From contig JBBBDQ010000225.1 of NCBI GenBank assembly GCA_037127315.1, forward strand, positions 923,001 to 987,000: 64,000 nt of DNA. The letters run 5' to 3'. The notes under the pieces were generated by a model that ran no database searches, was not told the origin of the DNA, and saw only the letters and a list, made by a program, of their open reading frames with translations. Positions within the stretch are counted from its first letter, which is position 1, and each line of letters starts with the position of its first letter. The translations under genes and the position numbers were made by a program. Source of the stretch: Ascarosepion bandense. Taxonomy: Eukaryota > Mollusca > Cephalopoda > Sepiida > Sepiidae. This document shows positions 50,101 through 53,407 of the stretch, piece after piece.

Positions 50101-51090
50101 ATACACAGGATAGATTGAAAGCAAGAGGTAAAGCAGAGGTAAAGAACGCATAACATACTTGACAAGCTTGAGAAAACAGATGGTGGAACTGTGTTCAGAA
50201 ATGAAGAAAAGACAGAATTTATTTAGAGATGCAACAGACAGGAAATTGTGGGGAGCCATGATCGCTTACGTCCTCAGGGAACACGGCACATAATGAGAGA
50301 ATATTGACTGGTATTATTGACCTGCGTCTTGGGAATTAAGTAAAGAAAGTAAAGCGATGACGAAACGAAAATAATAAACGGAACAAACCAAAATAAGCTT
50401 AGTTATTTTTGTTGTAACAAACGGAAAACAAACAAAAGGCGTTCAATAACAAACAACGAGAATTTATTCGGTTGAAGTTAATATATCTGAAAAATAAAAA
50501 GCGAATAATGTCTCTGAAAGAGTAGTATGTGTCTATGGTATGAGAGAGTATGGGGACGTTTATATGAGTGATTTGTTAGAATTACTCTGCGTTGGACTTG
50601 ATATATAAAGTTTCTCTCGTTCAATATTGGGGGTCAAGCGCGCTGCTAAAATGGTGGTGGTGGTGGGGGGGGGGGGGTCTGAATCCCAAGGAGCCTGAGT
50701 GGAAAAAAAGAAATGTTTTTTCCTTCAGTTCCTCGGAATTCGAAATTCGGAACTTTGCACAGTCGGCCCTCATTGAACAACAATATGTGAATGGTCACTG
50801 CGAGTGCGAACCATGAAGGTTTGGAGAAAAGCCATTTAGTGTTTCGTCGTTCATTTTCATTTAAAACGTTTCCTATTCACTCGGTATATTCTATTGGGTG
50901 GAGGAATGTCTAGAAATTCATTAGTTTAAAAACCTGGAAATGGATTTTATCAGTAGATAAATATATTTCCTTTTTTGGCTTCAGTTCACATTGTATTTGA
51001 TGATGCGTGGGAGATTAATGAAAAAGTGAATCGATGGGTTCCAAATAGTTTCGTTATGCAATTGGTGGAATGCATGGAAGATGCTGCAAG
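979..51090 (+). CDS. Myosin-motor chitin synthase, partial (15 candidate exons)
   Basis: This is a membrane chitin synthase (UDP-GlcNAc to chitin) fused behind a myosin motor, the form molluscs use in shell, beak, radula or cuticle chitin deposition. Seen in sequence: myosin signatures [20 protein letters not shown] and [14 protein letters not shown], then a polar linker, about ten hydrophobic helices, and chitin synthase motifs [18 protein letters not shown] and IHIVFDDAW. All junctions are GT-AG. Joining every exon except 13956-14043 gives 2798 nt in one frame, about 932 residues. The 5' part of the motor (P-loop, switch I) precedes the window. The EDR, QRRRW-type and C-terminal membrane parts must follow 51090 but are not found up to 64000. 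No IQ motif is visible after the converter. The fusion class is established knowledge; the tissue role is inferred. Confidence 0.93.
1122..1600. repeat. Intron start with (CA)n microsatellite
   Basis: An uninterrupted CA run of about 40 bases lies at 1395-1433 and passes into a short TA run. The rest of the segment shows nothing recognisable. Confidence 0.85.
1565..1855 (-). repeat. tRNA-SINE-like repeat carrying a degenerate hammerhead motif
   Basis: Read on the minus strand, the repeat opens near 1850 with GGTGTAGTGGATA, resembling a tRNA A box. About 50 bases later comes GAGTTCAATCC, a B-box-like sequence. The body at 1735-1681 is shared with the copy at 2127-2185. A hammerhead-like core follows at 1672-1628: CTGATGA, a loop, then GAAAC, with imperfect stems I and II. 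A head with pol III-type boxes plus a hammerhead resembles the Sm-alpha SINE-like family of schistosomes. The similarity of design is inferred; no homology to that family is claimed. Confidence 0.5.
1991..2322. repeat. Fold-back pair of the same hammerhead-bearing repeat
   Basis: The left arm (1991-2117) and right arm (2187-2322) are reverse complements with scattered differences. The right arm, with body 2127-2185, runs in + orientation: stem I GACAC/GTGTC (2191-2195 with 2231-2235), core CTGATGA (2196-2202), stem II GACC/GGTC (2204-2207 with 2219-2222) and GAAA (2223-2226). The left arm keeps the core and GAAA but has lost part of stem II. The unit is a head-to-head duplicate of the repeat at 1565-1855. 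Confidence 0.75.
2505..2561. repeat. (TA)n microsatellite
   Basis: A pure alternating AT run of about 57 bases. Confidence 0.97.
2835..3735 (+). pseudogene. Non-LTR retrotransposon reverse transcriptase remnant
   Basis: Conceptual + strand translation, with frameshifts and stops, follows the order of a LINE reverse transcriptase. A segment like MWHRIFWKK and [11 protein letters not shown] comes first, then SPTLFLLL, then [10 protein letters not shown]. The last is the YADD catalytic box with one Asp read as Asn. A conserved C-terminal stretch with an [15 protein letters not shown] motif lies near 3610-3670. No full-length frame survives, so it is a dead 5'-truncated copy. Jockey, CR1 and related clades share these motifs, so the clade is not decided. 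Confidence 0.7.
4111..4170. repeat. (TA)n microsatellite
   Basis: Pure alternating AT run of 60 bases. The 3736-4110 and 4171-4878 flanks are AT-rich intron with nothing recognisable. Confidence 0.97.
4879..4932. repeat. (TA)n microsatellite at the edge of the gypsy-like element
   Basis: Alternating TA run of about 54 bases directly next to the putative LTR. Confidence 0.95.
4935..5155 (-). repeat. Putative 3' LTR of the gypsy-like element
   Basis: On the minus strand, a purine run (GGAGGAGG) near 5155, resembling a polypurine tract, follows the integrase end. It leads into about 220 bases starting TGATGTAATG. The segment holds a short internal repeat of TATAGGTCTACG. Position after integrase and the TG start fit an LTR. 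No matching 5' LTR is present, so the assignment is tentative. Confidence 0.4.
5156..6420 (-). pseudogene. Gypsy-like integrase, broken
   Basis: The minus strand carries integrase pieces in several frames. The N-terminal zinc-binding region (6154-6369) includes an [16 protein letters not shown] HHCC segment. The core end (5623-5892) reads [11 protein letters not shown] and then [14 protein letters not shown]-terminal tail (5266-5589) follows. The core box usually written DNGTQF reads NNGTQF near 5900, so one catalytic Asp is lost, and the frame is interrupted. The order integrase-downstream-of-RNase-H identifies Ty3/gypsy rather than copia. It is a dead copy. Confidence 0.8.
6500..7000 (-). 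pseudogene. Gypsy-like RNase H, broken
   Basis: The minus strand reads [20 protein letters not shown], then [18 protein letters not shown]. After a frame change comes [11 protein letters not shown] and, further on, [15 protein letters not shown]. These are the standard Ty3/gypsy RNase H landmarks in the right order. A T run at 6950-6962 and stops break the frame. Confidence 0.82.
6872..8132 (-). pseudogene. Gypsy-like reverse transcriptase, broken
   Basis: Minus-strand frames at 7671-8132, 7269-7670 and 6872-7303 follow one another as the pre-palm segment, fingers/palm and thumb. Landmarks are [14 protein letters not shown], [26 protein letters not shown] and FLGLVSYY. The catalytic YxDD box reads YLND at about 7325, losing the first Asp. 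Frame changes separate the three pieces. Polymerase order PR-RT-RNaseH-IN places it in Ty3/gypsy. Confidence 0.87.
8125..8395 (-). pseudogene. Gypsy-like nucleocapsid knuckle and retropepsin
   Basis: On the minus strand a CFNCG zinc-knuckle-like segment (about 8340-8370) precedes a protease frame holding [18 protein letters not shown] is the retropepsin active-site triad. The knuckle spacing is imperfect. It lies between the broken gag and the reverse transcriptase, as expected. Confidence 0.75.
8396..8642 (+). repeat. Penelope-like fragment inside the gypsy gag/nucleocapsid
   Basis: These 247 bases are the near-exact reverse complement of 11977-12220, the linker between reverse transcriptase and endonuclease of the Penelope-like element downstream. 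They separate the gag end (8643) from the zinc knuckle (8395). The fragment runs on the opposite strand to both the gypsy host element and the longer Penelope copy. Confidence 0.88.
8613..9250 (-). pseudogene. Gypsy-like gag, broken
   Basis: A minus-strand start [12 protein letters not shown] at 9250 is followed by a Gln run and a stop. Later, after frame changes, comes [13 protein letters not shown] and [12 protein letters not shown], typical of gag of the K02A2.6-type gypsy group. The Met start is chosen because similar gags begin MEQ and then run into Gln-rich sequence. Upstream (9251-9360) is a short leader with no clear primer-binding site or LTR. Confidence 0.7.
9370..9960 (+). pseudogene. 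Tc1/mariner-superfamily transposase, 3' part
   Basis: The + strand reads, with frame breaks, [17 protein letters not shown], then [22 protein letters not shown], and finally [10 protein letters not shown] before a stop at about 9840. These match the C-terminal half of a DDE/D transposase, with the third-acid region in NSPDCN. A TA-rich 3' tail follows; its reverse complement recurs at 17203-17300. The N-terminal half is absent. Confidence 0.75.
9961..10813. other. Intron without recognisable gene
   Basis: Mixed-composition sequence. A short stretch at 10345-10375 (GATTCAAATCG) vaguely resembles a B box, but no A box at the right distance is clear. Nothing else is recognised. Confidence 0.4.
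10814..10919. repeat. AT-rich palindrome at the Penelope 3' edge
   Basis: Arms of about 43 bases (10814-10856 and 10877-10919) are close to perfect reverse complements, starting AAAATTGATACATAAC, with a TA core. The right arm abuts the hammerhead stem I strand at 10920. Confidence 0.9.
10920..10974 (-). ncRNA. Hammerhead ribozyme motif (type I) at Penelope 3' end
   Basis: On the minus strand: stem I ACATTGC (10974-10968), core CTGATGA (10967-10961), one extra T, stem II GAGA-ACCTA-TCTC, GAAA, stem III ACA/TGT, cleavage triplet GTC (10929-10927), then GCAATGT (10926-10920) closing a perfect 7-bp stem I. Penelope-like elements are known to carry hammerheads in their terminal repeats. The extra base between CTGATGA and stem II is unusual and could lower activity. 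Confidence 0.75.
11540..11970 (-). pseudogene. Penelope-like GIY-YIG endonuclease
   Basis: The minus strand reads [30 protein letters not shown] and, after a poly-A/T interruption at 11757-11776, [19 protein letters not shown]. This is the GIY-YIG endonuclease of Penelope-like retroelements: YIG box, catalytic Arg and His, then a Cys pair. The homopolymer run breaks the frame. It follows the reverse transcriptase of the same element. Confidence 0.83.
12335..13430 (-). pseudogene. Penelope-like reverse transcriptase
   Basis: Minus-strand frames at 13077-13430, 12465-13064 and 12335-12541 run in order. The N-terminal RT block has [27 protein letters not shown]. The palm has [11 protein letters not shown] with the first catalytic Asp, and GLYRDDGL with the catalytic Asp pair. 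The thumb has [15 protein letters not shown]. Two frame changes split it, but the catalytic residues are intact. With the endonuclease and the 3' hammerhead, the element spans roughly 10920-13436. Confidence 0.87.
13636..13761 (+). CDS. Exon 2: myosin motor, loop-2 side
   Basis: The first base completes the Glu codon left by exon 1, giving [15 protein letters not shown] and ending [10 protein letters not shown] plus two bases (CA). Acceptor tttttag ends at 13635 and donor GTAAGT starts at 13762. The basic run near the end suits the actin-contacting loop 2 region. It joins in frame directly to the exon at 22909. Confidence 0.85.
13956..14043 (+). CDS. Candidate exon 3, 88 nt, frame-disrupting
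   Basis: Acceptor tttgcag (13955) and donor GTAGGT (14044) bracket an open segment reading [20 protein letters not shown] in the frame continued from exon 2. Its length is not a multiple of three. If it joined the next exon at 22909, that exon would be read out of frame and stop after KFV. Skipping it keeps the frame. It may be an alternative poison exon, may use an unseen partner exon, or may be a chance open stretch. Confidence 0.4.
14044..15420. other. Intron, nothing recognised
   Basis: AT-rich sequence with no repeat, exon or RNA that I can name. Confidence 0.5.
15421..15800. repeat. Tandem duplication of about 201 bp
   Basis: TTTTTTCGGTACGCCAGAAC occurs at 15441 and again at 15642. 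The following sequence (TTTTTATTATACTGGA, GGACATATTAAGA, TATTCGCTAGAT) repeats in the same order, giving a period near 201. Inverted GGCGTACC copies occur at 15862-15906. Confidence 0.85.
16072..16260. repeat. Dispersed repeat, copy A (GCAGTA-C-GCCA family)
   Basis: The segment starting ATCACACCGAGCAAGGCAGT matches the one at 32396-32600 through GGCTACGTAAGAG. The family is unnamed here; a short non-autonomous element is likely. Confidence 0.6.
16300..17100. repeat. AT-rich dispersed repeat family, copy 1
   Basis: It shares ordered phrases with 37500-38060, including GACATTATTTAATTAG, AGCTTTTAATTACTTTTAT and AGAAATTCTTGCAAAAATCA. The same family recurs in other introns in both orientations. 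No coding capacity is seen. Confidence 0.7.
17203..17345 (-). repeat. Transposase 3' tail, second copy
   Basis: The reverse complement matches the tail at 9838-9945: TATTTTTGCGTAATTTTG, ATATATCTGTTAA, TTATTTTCATTTTTGCAT. It also shares ATGCTAAAGAGCTGG with 21614-21628. Confidence 0.75.
17560..18230 (-). repeat. LINE copy 1, 3' end
   Basis: This segment matches the 3' part of LINE copy 2 (26185-26450) through GGGCCAAAAACAAACTGGGG, TTGGATCATAACAAAAG and CATTCACATTAACTAGGT. It is noncoding or the extreme C-terminus. Confidence 0.75.
18230..20300 (-). pseudogene. LINE copy 1, ORF2 reverse transcriptase and C-terminus
   Basis: Minus-strand pieces read [16 protein letters not shown] and [10 protein letters not shown] (19896-20291), then [19 protein letters not shown] and [19 protein letters not shown] (19239-19556). 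The YADD catalytic box follows with a stop codon in place of Tyr (near 19228). A thumb segment (18755-18994) and C-terminal pieces with [12 protein letters not shown] (18298-18540) complete it. The architecture fits an L1/Tx1-type non-LTR retrotransposon. Several frameshifts and the stop make it inactive. Confidence 0.82.
20640..21440 (-). pseudogene. LINE copy 1, truncated ORF1 and start of ORF2
   Basis: Minus strand: an ORF1-like start [11 protein letters not shown] at about 21431, then [18 protein letters not shown], matching ORF1 of copy 2. It jumps near 21090, without the zinc knuckle, to the ORF2 N-terminus [20 protein letters not shown] (20748-20939). Most of the AP endonuclease domain present in copy 2 is missing. 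Leader sequence reaches about 21540. Confidence 0.75.
21571..21654 (+). repeat. Transposase 3' end, third copy
   Basis: The + strand contains GCCAATGGCGATTTTATTGA, reading ANGDFIE before a stop, as at the end of the transposase near 9840. Upstream ATGCTAAAGAGCTGG matches 17280. The copy stops where the exon-6-like sequence begins. Confidence 0.65.
21655..21690 (+). pseudogene. Partial copy of exon 6 (acceptor plus CIKPNLTQ)
   Basis: These 36 bases match 25325-25360 with one difference (C for T in the acceptor pyrimidine tract). They include the AG acceptor and the first 25 bases of the CIKPN exon. After the match the frame CIKPNLTQ continues for about 14 codons into the hairpin that follows and then stops. 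Exons 4 and 5 lie between this copy and the true exon. Confidence 0.85.
21695..21730. repeat. Perfect 15-bp hairpin
   Basis: Arms ACTTCGGAATCTTCT and AGAAGATTCCGAAGT with a 6-base loop. The right arm resembles the transposase C-terminal coding sequence near 9783. Confidence 0.95.
21942..21977. repeat. Perfect 17-bp inverted repeat, 2-base loop
   Basis: TTCAGATTGTTTGGGTT is followed by GA and its exact reverse complement. It lies inside a 21843-22170 stretch that I do not recognise. Confidence 0.95.
22330..22870. repeat. AT-rich dispersed repeat family, copy 2
   Basis: Phrases such as TTCGGTTTGAAATACAGGAA, GATATTTTGCTCATTAGGAA and AAAATAAAAGCTTCAAGAA recur at 38600-38700 and, inverted, at 55300-55390. 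Confidence 0.65.
22909..22975 (+). CDS. Exon 4: myosin motor, pre-CIKPN helix
   Basis: One base (A) completes a Gln codon left by exon 2, then [20 protein letters not shown] and FK. Acceptor ttttag at 22908, donor GTAAAT at 22976. In myosins this segment leads into the SLxxLM helix, which is what follows. The entry phase fits exon 2, not candidate exon 3. Confidence 0.88.
23090..23136. repeat. Perfect 21-bp hairpin in intron
   Basis: Arms ATGGGCTAATAAAATCGTGTT and its exact reverse complement, separated by five bases (TATAT); similarity continues a few bases outward. Confidence 0.95.
23657..23712 (+). CDS. Exon 5: myosin motor, SLADLM to PMFVR
   Basis: Translation [19 protein letters not shown], the canonical helix before CIKPN in the actin-binding lower domain. 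Acceptor ttgaag at 23656; a second AG two bases on would break the frame. Donor GTAAGT at 23713. It ends with AG of the next Arg codon. Confidence 0.95.
23713..24840. other. Intron, no element recognised
   Basis: A short TA run lies at 24725-24739. Otherwise I see no coding, RNA or repeat signal I can name. Confidence 0.45.
24840..25310. repeat. AT-rich dispersed repeat family, copy 3
   Basis: Phrases GTGAATAAGTCCAGAAAGTT, TAATATTACGTTTTCC, GAAATTTCGAACGTGTTAGA and TTTGATCTTTCCTCTTAATA match 56370-56640 in the same order. Confidence 0.8.
25336..25485 (+). CDS. Exon 6: myosin motor, CIKPN and SH1 region
   Basis: One base completes Arg, then [40 protein letters not shown] and [10 protein letters not shown]. 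This is the CIKPN strand, the SH1/SH2 helix region with Cys in QLVCNGCLE, and the start of the converter. Acceptor tttacag at 25335, donor GTAAAT at 25486. Its first 25 bases are duplicated upstream at 21655-21690. Confidence 0.97.
25905..26013 (+). CDS. Exon 7: myosin converter
   Basis: Translation (R)[20 protein letters not shown] then [16 protein letters not shown], the converter subdomain leading to the GxxKIFLK strand. Acceptor tttcag at 25904, donor GTTAGT at 26014. It ends in phase 0. Confidence 0.95.
26165..26660 (-). repeat. LINE copy 2, 3' end
   Basis: This copy begins about 150 bases after exon 7 and matches 17740-18180 of copy 1 closely (GGGCCAAAAACAAACTGGGG and following). It holds the C-terminal tail and 3' noncoding part. 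Confidence 0.78.
26668..28330 (-). pseudogene. LINE copy 2, ORF2 reverse transcriptase
   Basis: Minus-strand segments: [16 protein letters not shown] and KSPGLDGLP (27850-28170), [20 protein letters not shown] and [16 protein letters not shown] (27413-27667), a YADD-type box near 27190, and the thumb [18 protein letters not shown] (26756-26995). The C-terminal part is shorter than in copy 1, lacking several hundred bases. Stops and frameshifts interrupt it. Confidence 0.83.
28450..29131 (-). pseudogene. LINE copy 2, AP endonuclease domain
   Basis: Minus strand starts [20 protein letters not shown] with [20 protein letters not shown]. It continues, with breaks, through [16 protein letters not shown], a [15 protein letters not shown] segment and [20 protein letters not shown]. 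These are features of the APE-type endonuclease at the N-terminus of LINE ORF2. Copy 1 has lost most of this domain. Confidence 0.8.
29493..30401 (-). pseudogene. LINE copy 2, ORF1 with CCHC zinc knuckle
   Basis: The minus strand runs from [20 protein letters not shown] at 30401 through [20 protein letters not shown] and [20 protein letters not shown] to [14 protein letters not shown], a CX2CX4HX4C nucleic-acid-binding knuckle, then a Lys/Gln-rich tail. Stops near 30320 and frame changes break it. Noncoding leader continues to about 30540. Confidence 0.77.
30739..30789. repeat. (TA)n microsatellite
   Basis: Alternating TA run of about 50 bases between the LINE leader and the Helitron-like element. 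Confidence 0.96.
30917..31478 (-). mobile_element. Helitron-like element, copy A
   Basis: The reverse complement matches copy B at 60536-61260: GTCCGTTACCCATAGACTCC, AAACGGCTGAACCGATTT, AGTCTACGGTTTCGCTTTAA, and a 3' end CTATACTGCTAGT. CTAG followed by T with an upstream hairpin is the Helitron 3' signature, though the hairpin is eroded here. No helicase or Rep coding, so non-autonomous. Confidence 0.7.
31596..31649 (+). CDS. Exon 8: end of converter and short neck
   Basis: Translation [18 protein letters not shown] completes the myosin NKIFLK strand and starts the lever helix. Acceptor tttcag at 31595, donor GTAAAT at 31650. No IQ motif (IQxxxRGxxxR) follows here or in exon 9. Confidence 0.93.
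31650..32350. other. Intron, nothing recognised
   Basis: AT-rich intron sequence with no nameable repeat or exon. Confidence 0.45.
32357..32600. repeat. (TA)n tract and dispersed repeat, copy B
   Basis: An imperfect TA run (32357-32400) is followed by CACCCAAGCAAAGCAGTACT and GGTTACATAAGAGGAGAG, related to 16072-16260. Confidence 0.7.
33225..33860. repeat. Interspersed repeat related to 52732-54200
   Basis: It shares TTGGCCTTGTCCCAAACAT-like, CCCCACAATTTAAATATCAG, AGAAGGTTGAAG and a (GTT)n-rich stretch (33652-33670) in the order seen at 53410-53850. Unclassified; no coding seen. 32600-33224 shows nothing recognisable. Confidence 0.6.
33861..35090. other. Intron, nothing firm
   Basis: A 61-codon minus-strand open frame at 34455-34640 has no recognisable domain and no splice context. 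Otherwise AT-rich intron. Confidence 0.4.
35090..36060. repeat. AT-rich dispersed repeat family, copy 4
   Basis: Includes GCGATACCTAAGTTTAAAAT, GAGCAAAATACTTCGATC and TGAATAAATCCTGAAAGTTT, which recur at 55230-55340 and 56370. Both halves of the family consensus are present. Confidence 0.75.
36066..36120. repeat. Inverted repeat, 17-bp arms
   Basis: CCTATATAAAACGGTTA (36066-36082) pairs with 36104-36120 with one mismatch across a 21-base spacer. 36130-36990 beyond it shows nothing I can name. Confidence 0.85.
36990..39600. repeat. AT-rich dispersed repeat family, copies 5-6
   Basis: Overlapping or tandem copies: CCTCCACTAAGTCGCTAAAA (37310), ACATGTTCGAAATTTTG (37448), and a further copy from about 38470 with ATTTCTGTTTGAAATAAACC. 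Shared blocks occur in both orientations. TTTTTG-rich runs at 39040-39125. Confidence 0.7.
39866..40275 (+). CDS. Exon 9: hydrophilic linker between motor and membrane module
   Basis: Starts [20 protein letters not shown] and runs 136 codons, rich in Asp, Glu, Lys, Asn and Ser, ending [11 protein letters not shown]. No domain is recognised; it is predicted disordered or coiled cytoplasmic sequence joining the myosin lever to the first membrane helix. Acceptor aacag at 39865. The apparent TAA after ATATGG is intronic: donor GTAAAA at 40276 leaves TG, completed to TGG by exon 10. Confidence 0.9.
40276..41633. other. Intron, nothing recognised
   Basis: AT-rich with short open frames only; no domain or repeat identified. 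Confidence 0.5.
41634..41811 (+). CDS. Exon 10: first membrane helix of chitin synthase
   Basis: Reads (W)[20 protein letters not shown] then KEILKLIRV and a helix of about 20 hydrophobic residues ([20 protein letters not shown]) ending [10 protein letters not shown]. This matches the conserved entry of animal chitin synthases (WD.F and LGGAVxSKxxLLL). Acceptor tgtag at 41633, donor GTTAGT at 41812. Confidence 0.93.
41812..43279. other. Intron of exons 10-11
   Basis: Apart from the minus-strand frame at 42013-42204, no repeat or coding signal is recognised. Confidence 0.5.
42013..42204 (-). other. Unidentified antisense ORF with C-terminal membrane helix
   Basis: 63 codons, [20 protein letters not shown] to a hydrophobic tail [19 protein letters not shown] and stop. 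Immediately before the Met is ACAATTTTCAG, which looks like a splice acceptor on the minus strand. It could be the last exon of a small tail-anchored protein, a retrocopy remnant, or chance. I do not recognise a family. Confidence 0.2.
43280..43417 (+). CDS. Exon 11: second membrane segment
   Basis: Translation [46 protein letters not shown]. The helix around [15 protein letters not shown] and the loop GRKEWPS correspond to the second helix and first loop of chitin synthases. Acceptor taag at 43279, donor GTAAGT at 43418; phase 0 at both ends. Confidence 0.92.
43690..44125 (-). repeat. Possible tRNA-derived SINE
   Basis: The minus strand near 44115 reads TGGCCGAGTGATTAGAACG, resembling the A-box half of a Ser/Leu tRNA; a B-box-like GGTCGAGTTGT follows about 35 bases on. 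A (TCTA)n run lies at 43602-43620. The 3' boundary is unclear. Confidence 0.3.
44126..45245. other. Intron, nothing recognised
   Basis: No exon, named repeat or RNA gene is seen before the acceptor at 45245. Confidence 0.5.
45246..46183 (+). CDS. Exon 12: multi-pass membrane core of chitin synthase
   Basis: A 938-nt exon encoding about 312 residues, from [17 protein letters not shown] to [15 protein letters not shown]. Roughly eight hydrophobic helices are visible, including [53 protein letters not shown] and [17 protein letters not shown]. The GWWENFVS and [13 protein letters not shown] motifs are characteristic of animal chitin synthases. Short extracellular loops hold several N-x-S/T sites. 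Acceptor tttcag at 45245; donor GTAAGT at 46184, inside an apparent AAG-TAA. Confidence 0.96.
46805..47047 (+). CDS. Exon 13: start of cytoplasmic catalytic domain
   Basis: The first base completes Lys: [20 protein letters not shown], then [16 protein letters not shown], and [18 protein letters not shown] followed by [13 protein letters not shown]...RRRND and YVCATMWHE are conserved at the start of the animal chitin synthase glycosyltransferase. Acceptor tttcag at 46804. Donor GTTCGC at 47048 is weak but joins in frame with exon 14. Open frames in the other two phases here are shadows. Confidence 0.94.
47088..47123. repeat. 14-bp hairpin just after exon 13 donor
   Basis: TTTCACACTACGGC pairs perfectly with 47110-47123 around an 8-base loop. 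TA runs flank it at 47058-47074 and 47160-47192. Confidence 0.93.
47580..47965 (-). pseudogene. RTE-like LINE fragment
   Basis: The minus strand, with breaks, reads [22 protein letters not shown] and a YLG...TTGKCDRNL segment, the post-catalytic part of RTE-type reverse transcriptases. It is short and dead. It lies opposite in orientation to the fragment at 49820. Confidence 0.65.
48722..48813. repeat. Perfect 46-bp tandem duplication
   Basis: Two identical 46-base units, 48722-48767 and 48768-48813, each starting TTGTATGAGCTGACATTTC. The rest of 47966-49150 shows nothing I can name. Confidence 0.98.
49156..49235 (+). CDS. Exon 14: catalytic domain, DPDYFDLE
   Basis: Completes Arg and reads [20 protein letters not shown] then DYFDLE plus one base. 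AQEKFxxxDPDYxDxE is highly conserved in chitin synthases. Acceptor tttag at 49155, donor GTAAGT at 49236. Confidence 0.95.
49820..50300 (+). pseudogene. RTE-like LINE C-terminal remnant
   Basis: With stops, the + strand reads a [19 protein letters not shown] segment, [29 protein letters not shown], and [14 protein letters not shown]. This order is the C-terminal tail of RTE-type endonuclease-reverse transcriptase elements. 5' truncated. Confidence 0.75.
50301..50984. other. Intron, nothing recognised
   Basis: A G-rich run (GGTGGTGGTGG followed by G10) lies at about 50652-50678. Otherwise nothing nameable. Confidence 0.5.
50985..51090 (+). CDS. Exon 15: catalytic domain, FDDAW; last exon in window
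   Basis: Completes Ile and reads [20 protein letters not shown] then [15 protein letters not shown]. The FDDA segment precedes the nucleotide-sugar binding and catalytic motifs in animal chitin synthases. Acceptor cttcag at 50984, donor GTGAGT at 51091. The next exon, expected to carry a TPYGGRL-type motif, was not found downstream. Confidence 0.95.
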
Positions 51091-52730
51091 GTGAGTTACA
51101 CTATTTTTTTCATGATACGTTTTACTGGAGTTTGTGTTTAGAAATTGTTAGCTTATGATCTTTGTTTTTGAATTATTGGTATATTTATTAAAATGGTTTC
51201 AGTAGGACCCTAGTTTAATTATACATTTAATTTTCCCTTTGTCTTTATTCATATAGAATAATTTTTGTACTTTACAAACAAAAACAAATATAATTCAATA
51301 AACGGGCAGTGATCATTACATTTATTTTTTTTTAAATGAACTAACTTTTCTATTTTTAACAAATTTAAAAATATTGGATTTTCAATAAAATTACACGTGA
51401 AATAGAATGTAACTTTTGCAATTCTACATATGTAAAAGTAGGTTATATTTACTGCTTGAGTAAAGTAGAATTCTACGATAGCATTTTCATATCTGTTCAA
51501 AATATATCCTTTATGATTCCCTTTTTATTATATTGATGAATATGTGTGAAAAATGTTTTTCATGCTAACTTTTAAATTAATCTTATTTCTGCATACTATT
51601 CCCGATTATTAATTATTAATAATTATTATTAATTATTGCTTTTTCTATTTAAAAACCGAAAATTATGCTCTGTTTGCTACTTTTATTTTTACTGTATAGA
51701 TTCTTTATGATAGATTCTGATAAGGTCAATTTCGTCAAACTTCCCTGTTCCTAAAACTTTTATTCTGGTTAATTTACTTTAGCGAATTTAGATTTTAAGA
51801 ATATCTGGAAAATGTGTATTTCTTAAAAATTCACCAGAAGTCACAATTGGTTTTATATTGCTTTTCAGATTTTCAAAACTTTATTGATATCAAATACTTT
51901 TTTTTAAATATAAAGTTGCTATTATTAAAGACAAGGAATCGTAAAAATAATCTGAAATATCAATGTCTCCAGCTTCCACGTTATGCCGTTGGTGGCTGCA
52001 TTGATGCGAATCATTGCAGCAGTGAATGCTGTATCACTGTAAAAACCGAAGCTTTCACTCATTTCAAGACTTCAACAAGAAATTTTGCTCTAAAATGAGC
52101 ATCCAAAGAGGAAGGATATTTAAATGATATTCACTTACAATAAGAAAACATATATAAATAAATGAAATCAGTCATTTTTGTGGTTCTTGTCTATCCCATA
52201 TTTTATGCCAAATATTGTTTAATAGCATTTGGATGATTCCTAAAATTTATTCATTTATTTGTTTTTGTTTTTTGTTGCTCATTTTTATTTTTTTATTTTT
52301 TTGTATTTTTAAACCTAAAAAAATCATTCCTAATGTGATGTTGGGAGTGCATTTTTGTGATGGGGGAGGTCGTCCTGGGAAATGAGCAAAGTTTTATCTT
52401 AAGAATTTTATTTAAGAATTATTTTCCATTTAACCTCTTAAAGCACTTATCAAGATAAAAAAACCTAACTTATACTCTGTTCATCCATCAGACGACAGCA
52501 TTATCGCTATACTGGTCTTAATTTTATTTATGTATTATCTATAAATACACTCACTTTAAAATATCTGGCAGCCTATGACTTGAGTCAATACTATCCTCTA
52601 ACTTTGTTAACCAGACGACAAATAATTAAACAAAGATAAGCGAGGCATACGACGAATGTTGTTGCTTAAAAAAAAATCAATCATATAAAACTGCTCGCAA
52701 TACCAACAGTTCTTGAGAGTTAGTCTGGAG
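51091..52730. other. Start of long final intron
   Basis: AT-rich. An open frame at 51814-52098 lacks splice context and any chitin synthase motif. No coding continuation of the gene is seen anywhere in 51091-64000. Confidence 0.6.
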
Positions 52731-52731
52731 T

Positions 52732-53000
52732 AGGGACGGTCAGACATATCTGGTACAAGGCCACTTCACAAACATAGCTGACACTCCCCCAACTTAAAGG
52801 TTATTCGTAATCATCAGAAGGTTGAAGGTTGAAAGAATAAAAGTATATCGTCTGTATGTTAAAGTAGAATTTTATTAACAGAACAGAATATCATGAATTT
52901 GTAGGAGTTAAATGTTCCAAGAGAAATAGTAGTAAGGAGTTAATTAAAGCAAATTGACTGAGTTGGTTTCATATGAAGTTATACGATTGTATTCAACATA
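52732..53000. repeat. Direct repeat, unit 1
   Basis: Starts GTAGGGACGGTCAGACATAT and runs through CTGGTACAAGGCCACTTCAC, AGAAGGTTGAAGGTT and GAATTTTATTAACAGAAC. The same sequence restarts at 53408, about 676 bases on. Could be an LTR pair or a tandem duplication. Confidence 0.85.
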
Positions 53001-53407
53001 GATAAAAAAAAAAAAAAAAAGTATATTTTAAGGTACTTAGCTTCGGAGTTGAGAGTTCGTTGAAATTTTTCAGTTGTCATTATTGGCTAACAATGTATCA
53101 GCGTATAATTTGACAACAGGATTATTCAAACGTGTGGCGCTCTGCCTTTCTGTCCTTTTCTTCTGTTCTTTCTTTCTTGTCCTGTAGACGGTGAGTCACC
53201 ATTTTATGTAGTGATGCTCGAGTGTTTTATGTCGTGGTCAATATCTTGTAGTGAGCGGAAGGTTGATTTGTGTGTTTCTTTCCATTGGATAATCATCATT
53301 ATGTACTTATCTTCTGCATGTTATTTGCGGGGTCATCAAATATGTAGAGATCAAAATTTCTCTGCGTGTTTTTTTTTTTTCCTTTGGACGTCGGGGTTCA
53401 CCAGTGA

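Noticed and set aside
51814..52098. Candidate continuation exon of chitin synthase after 51090
   Set aside because: The translation lacks any chitin synthase motif and has no fitting acceptor or phase.
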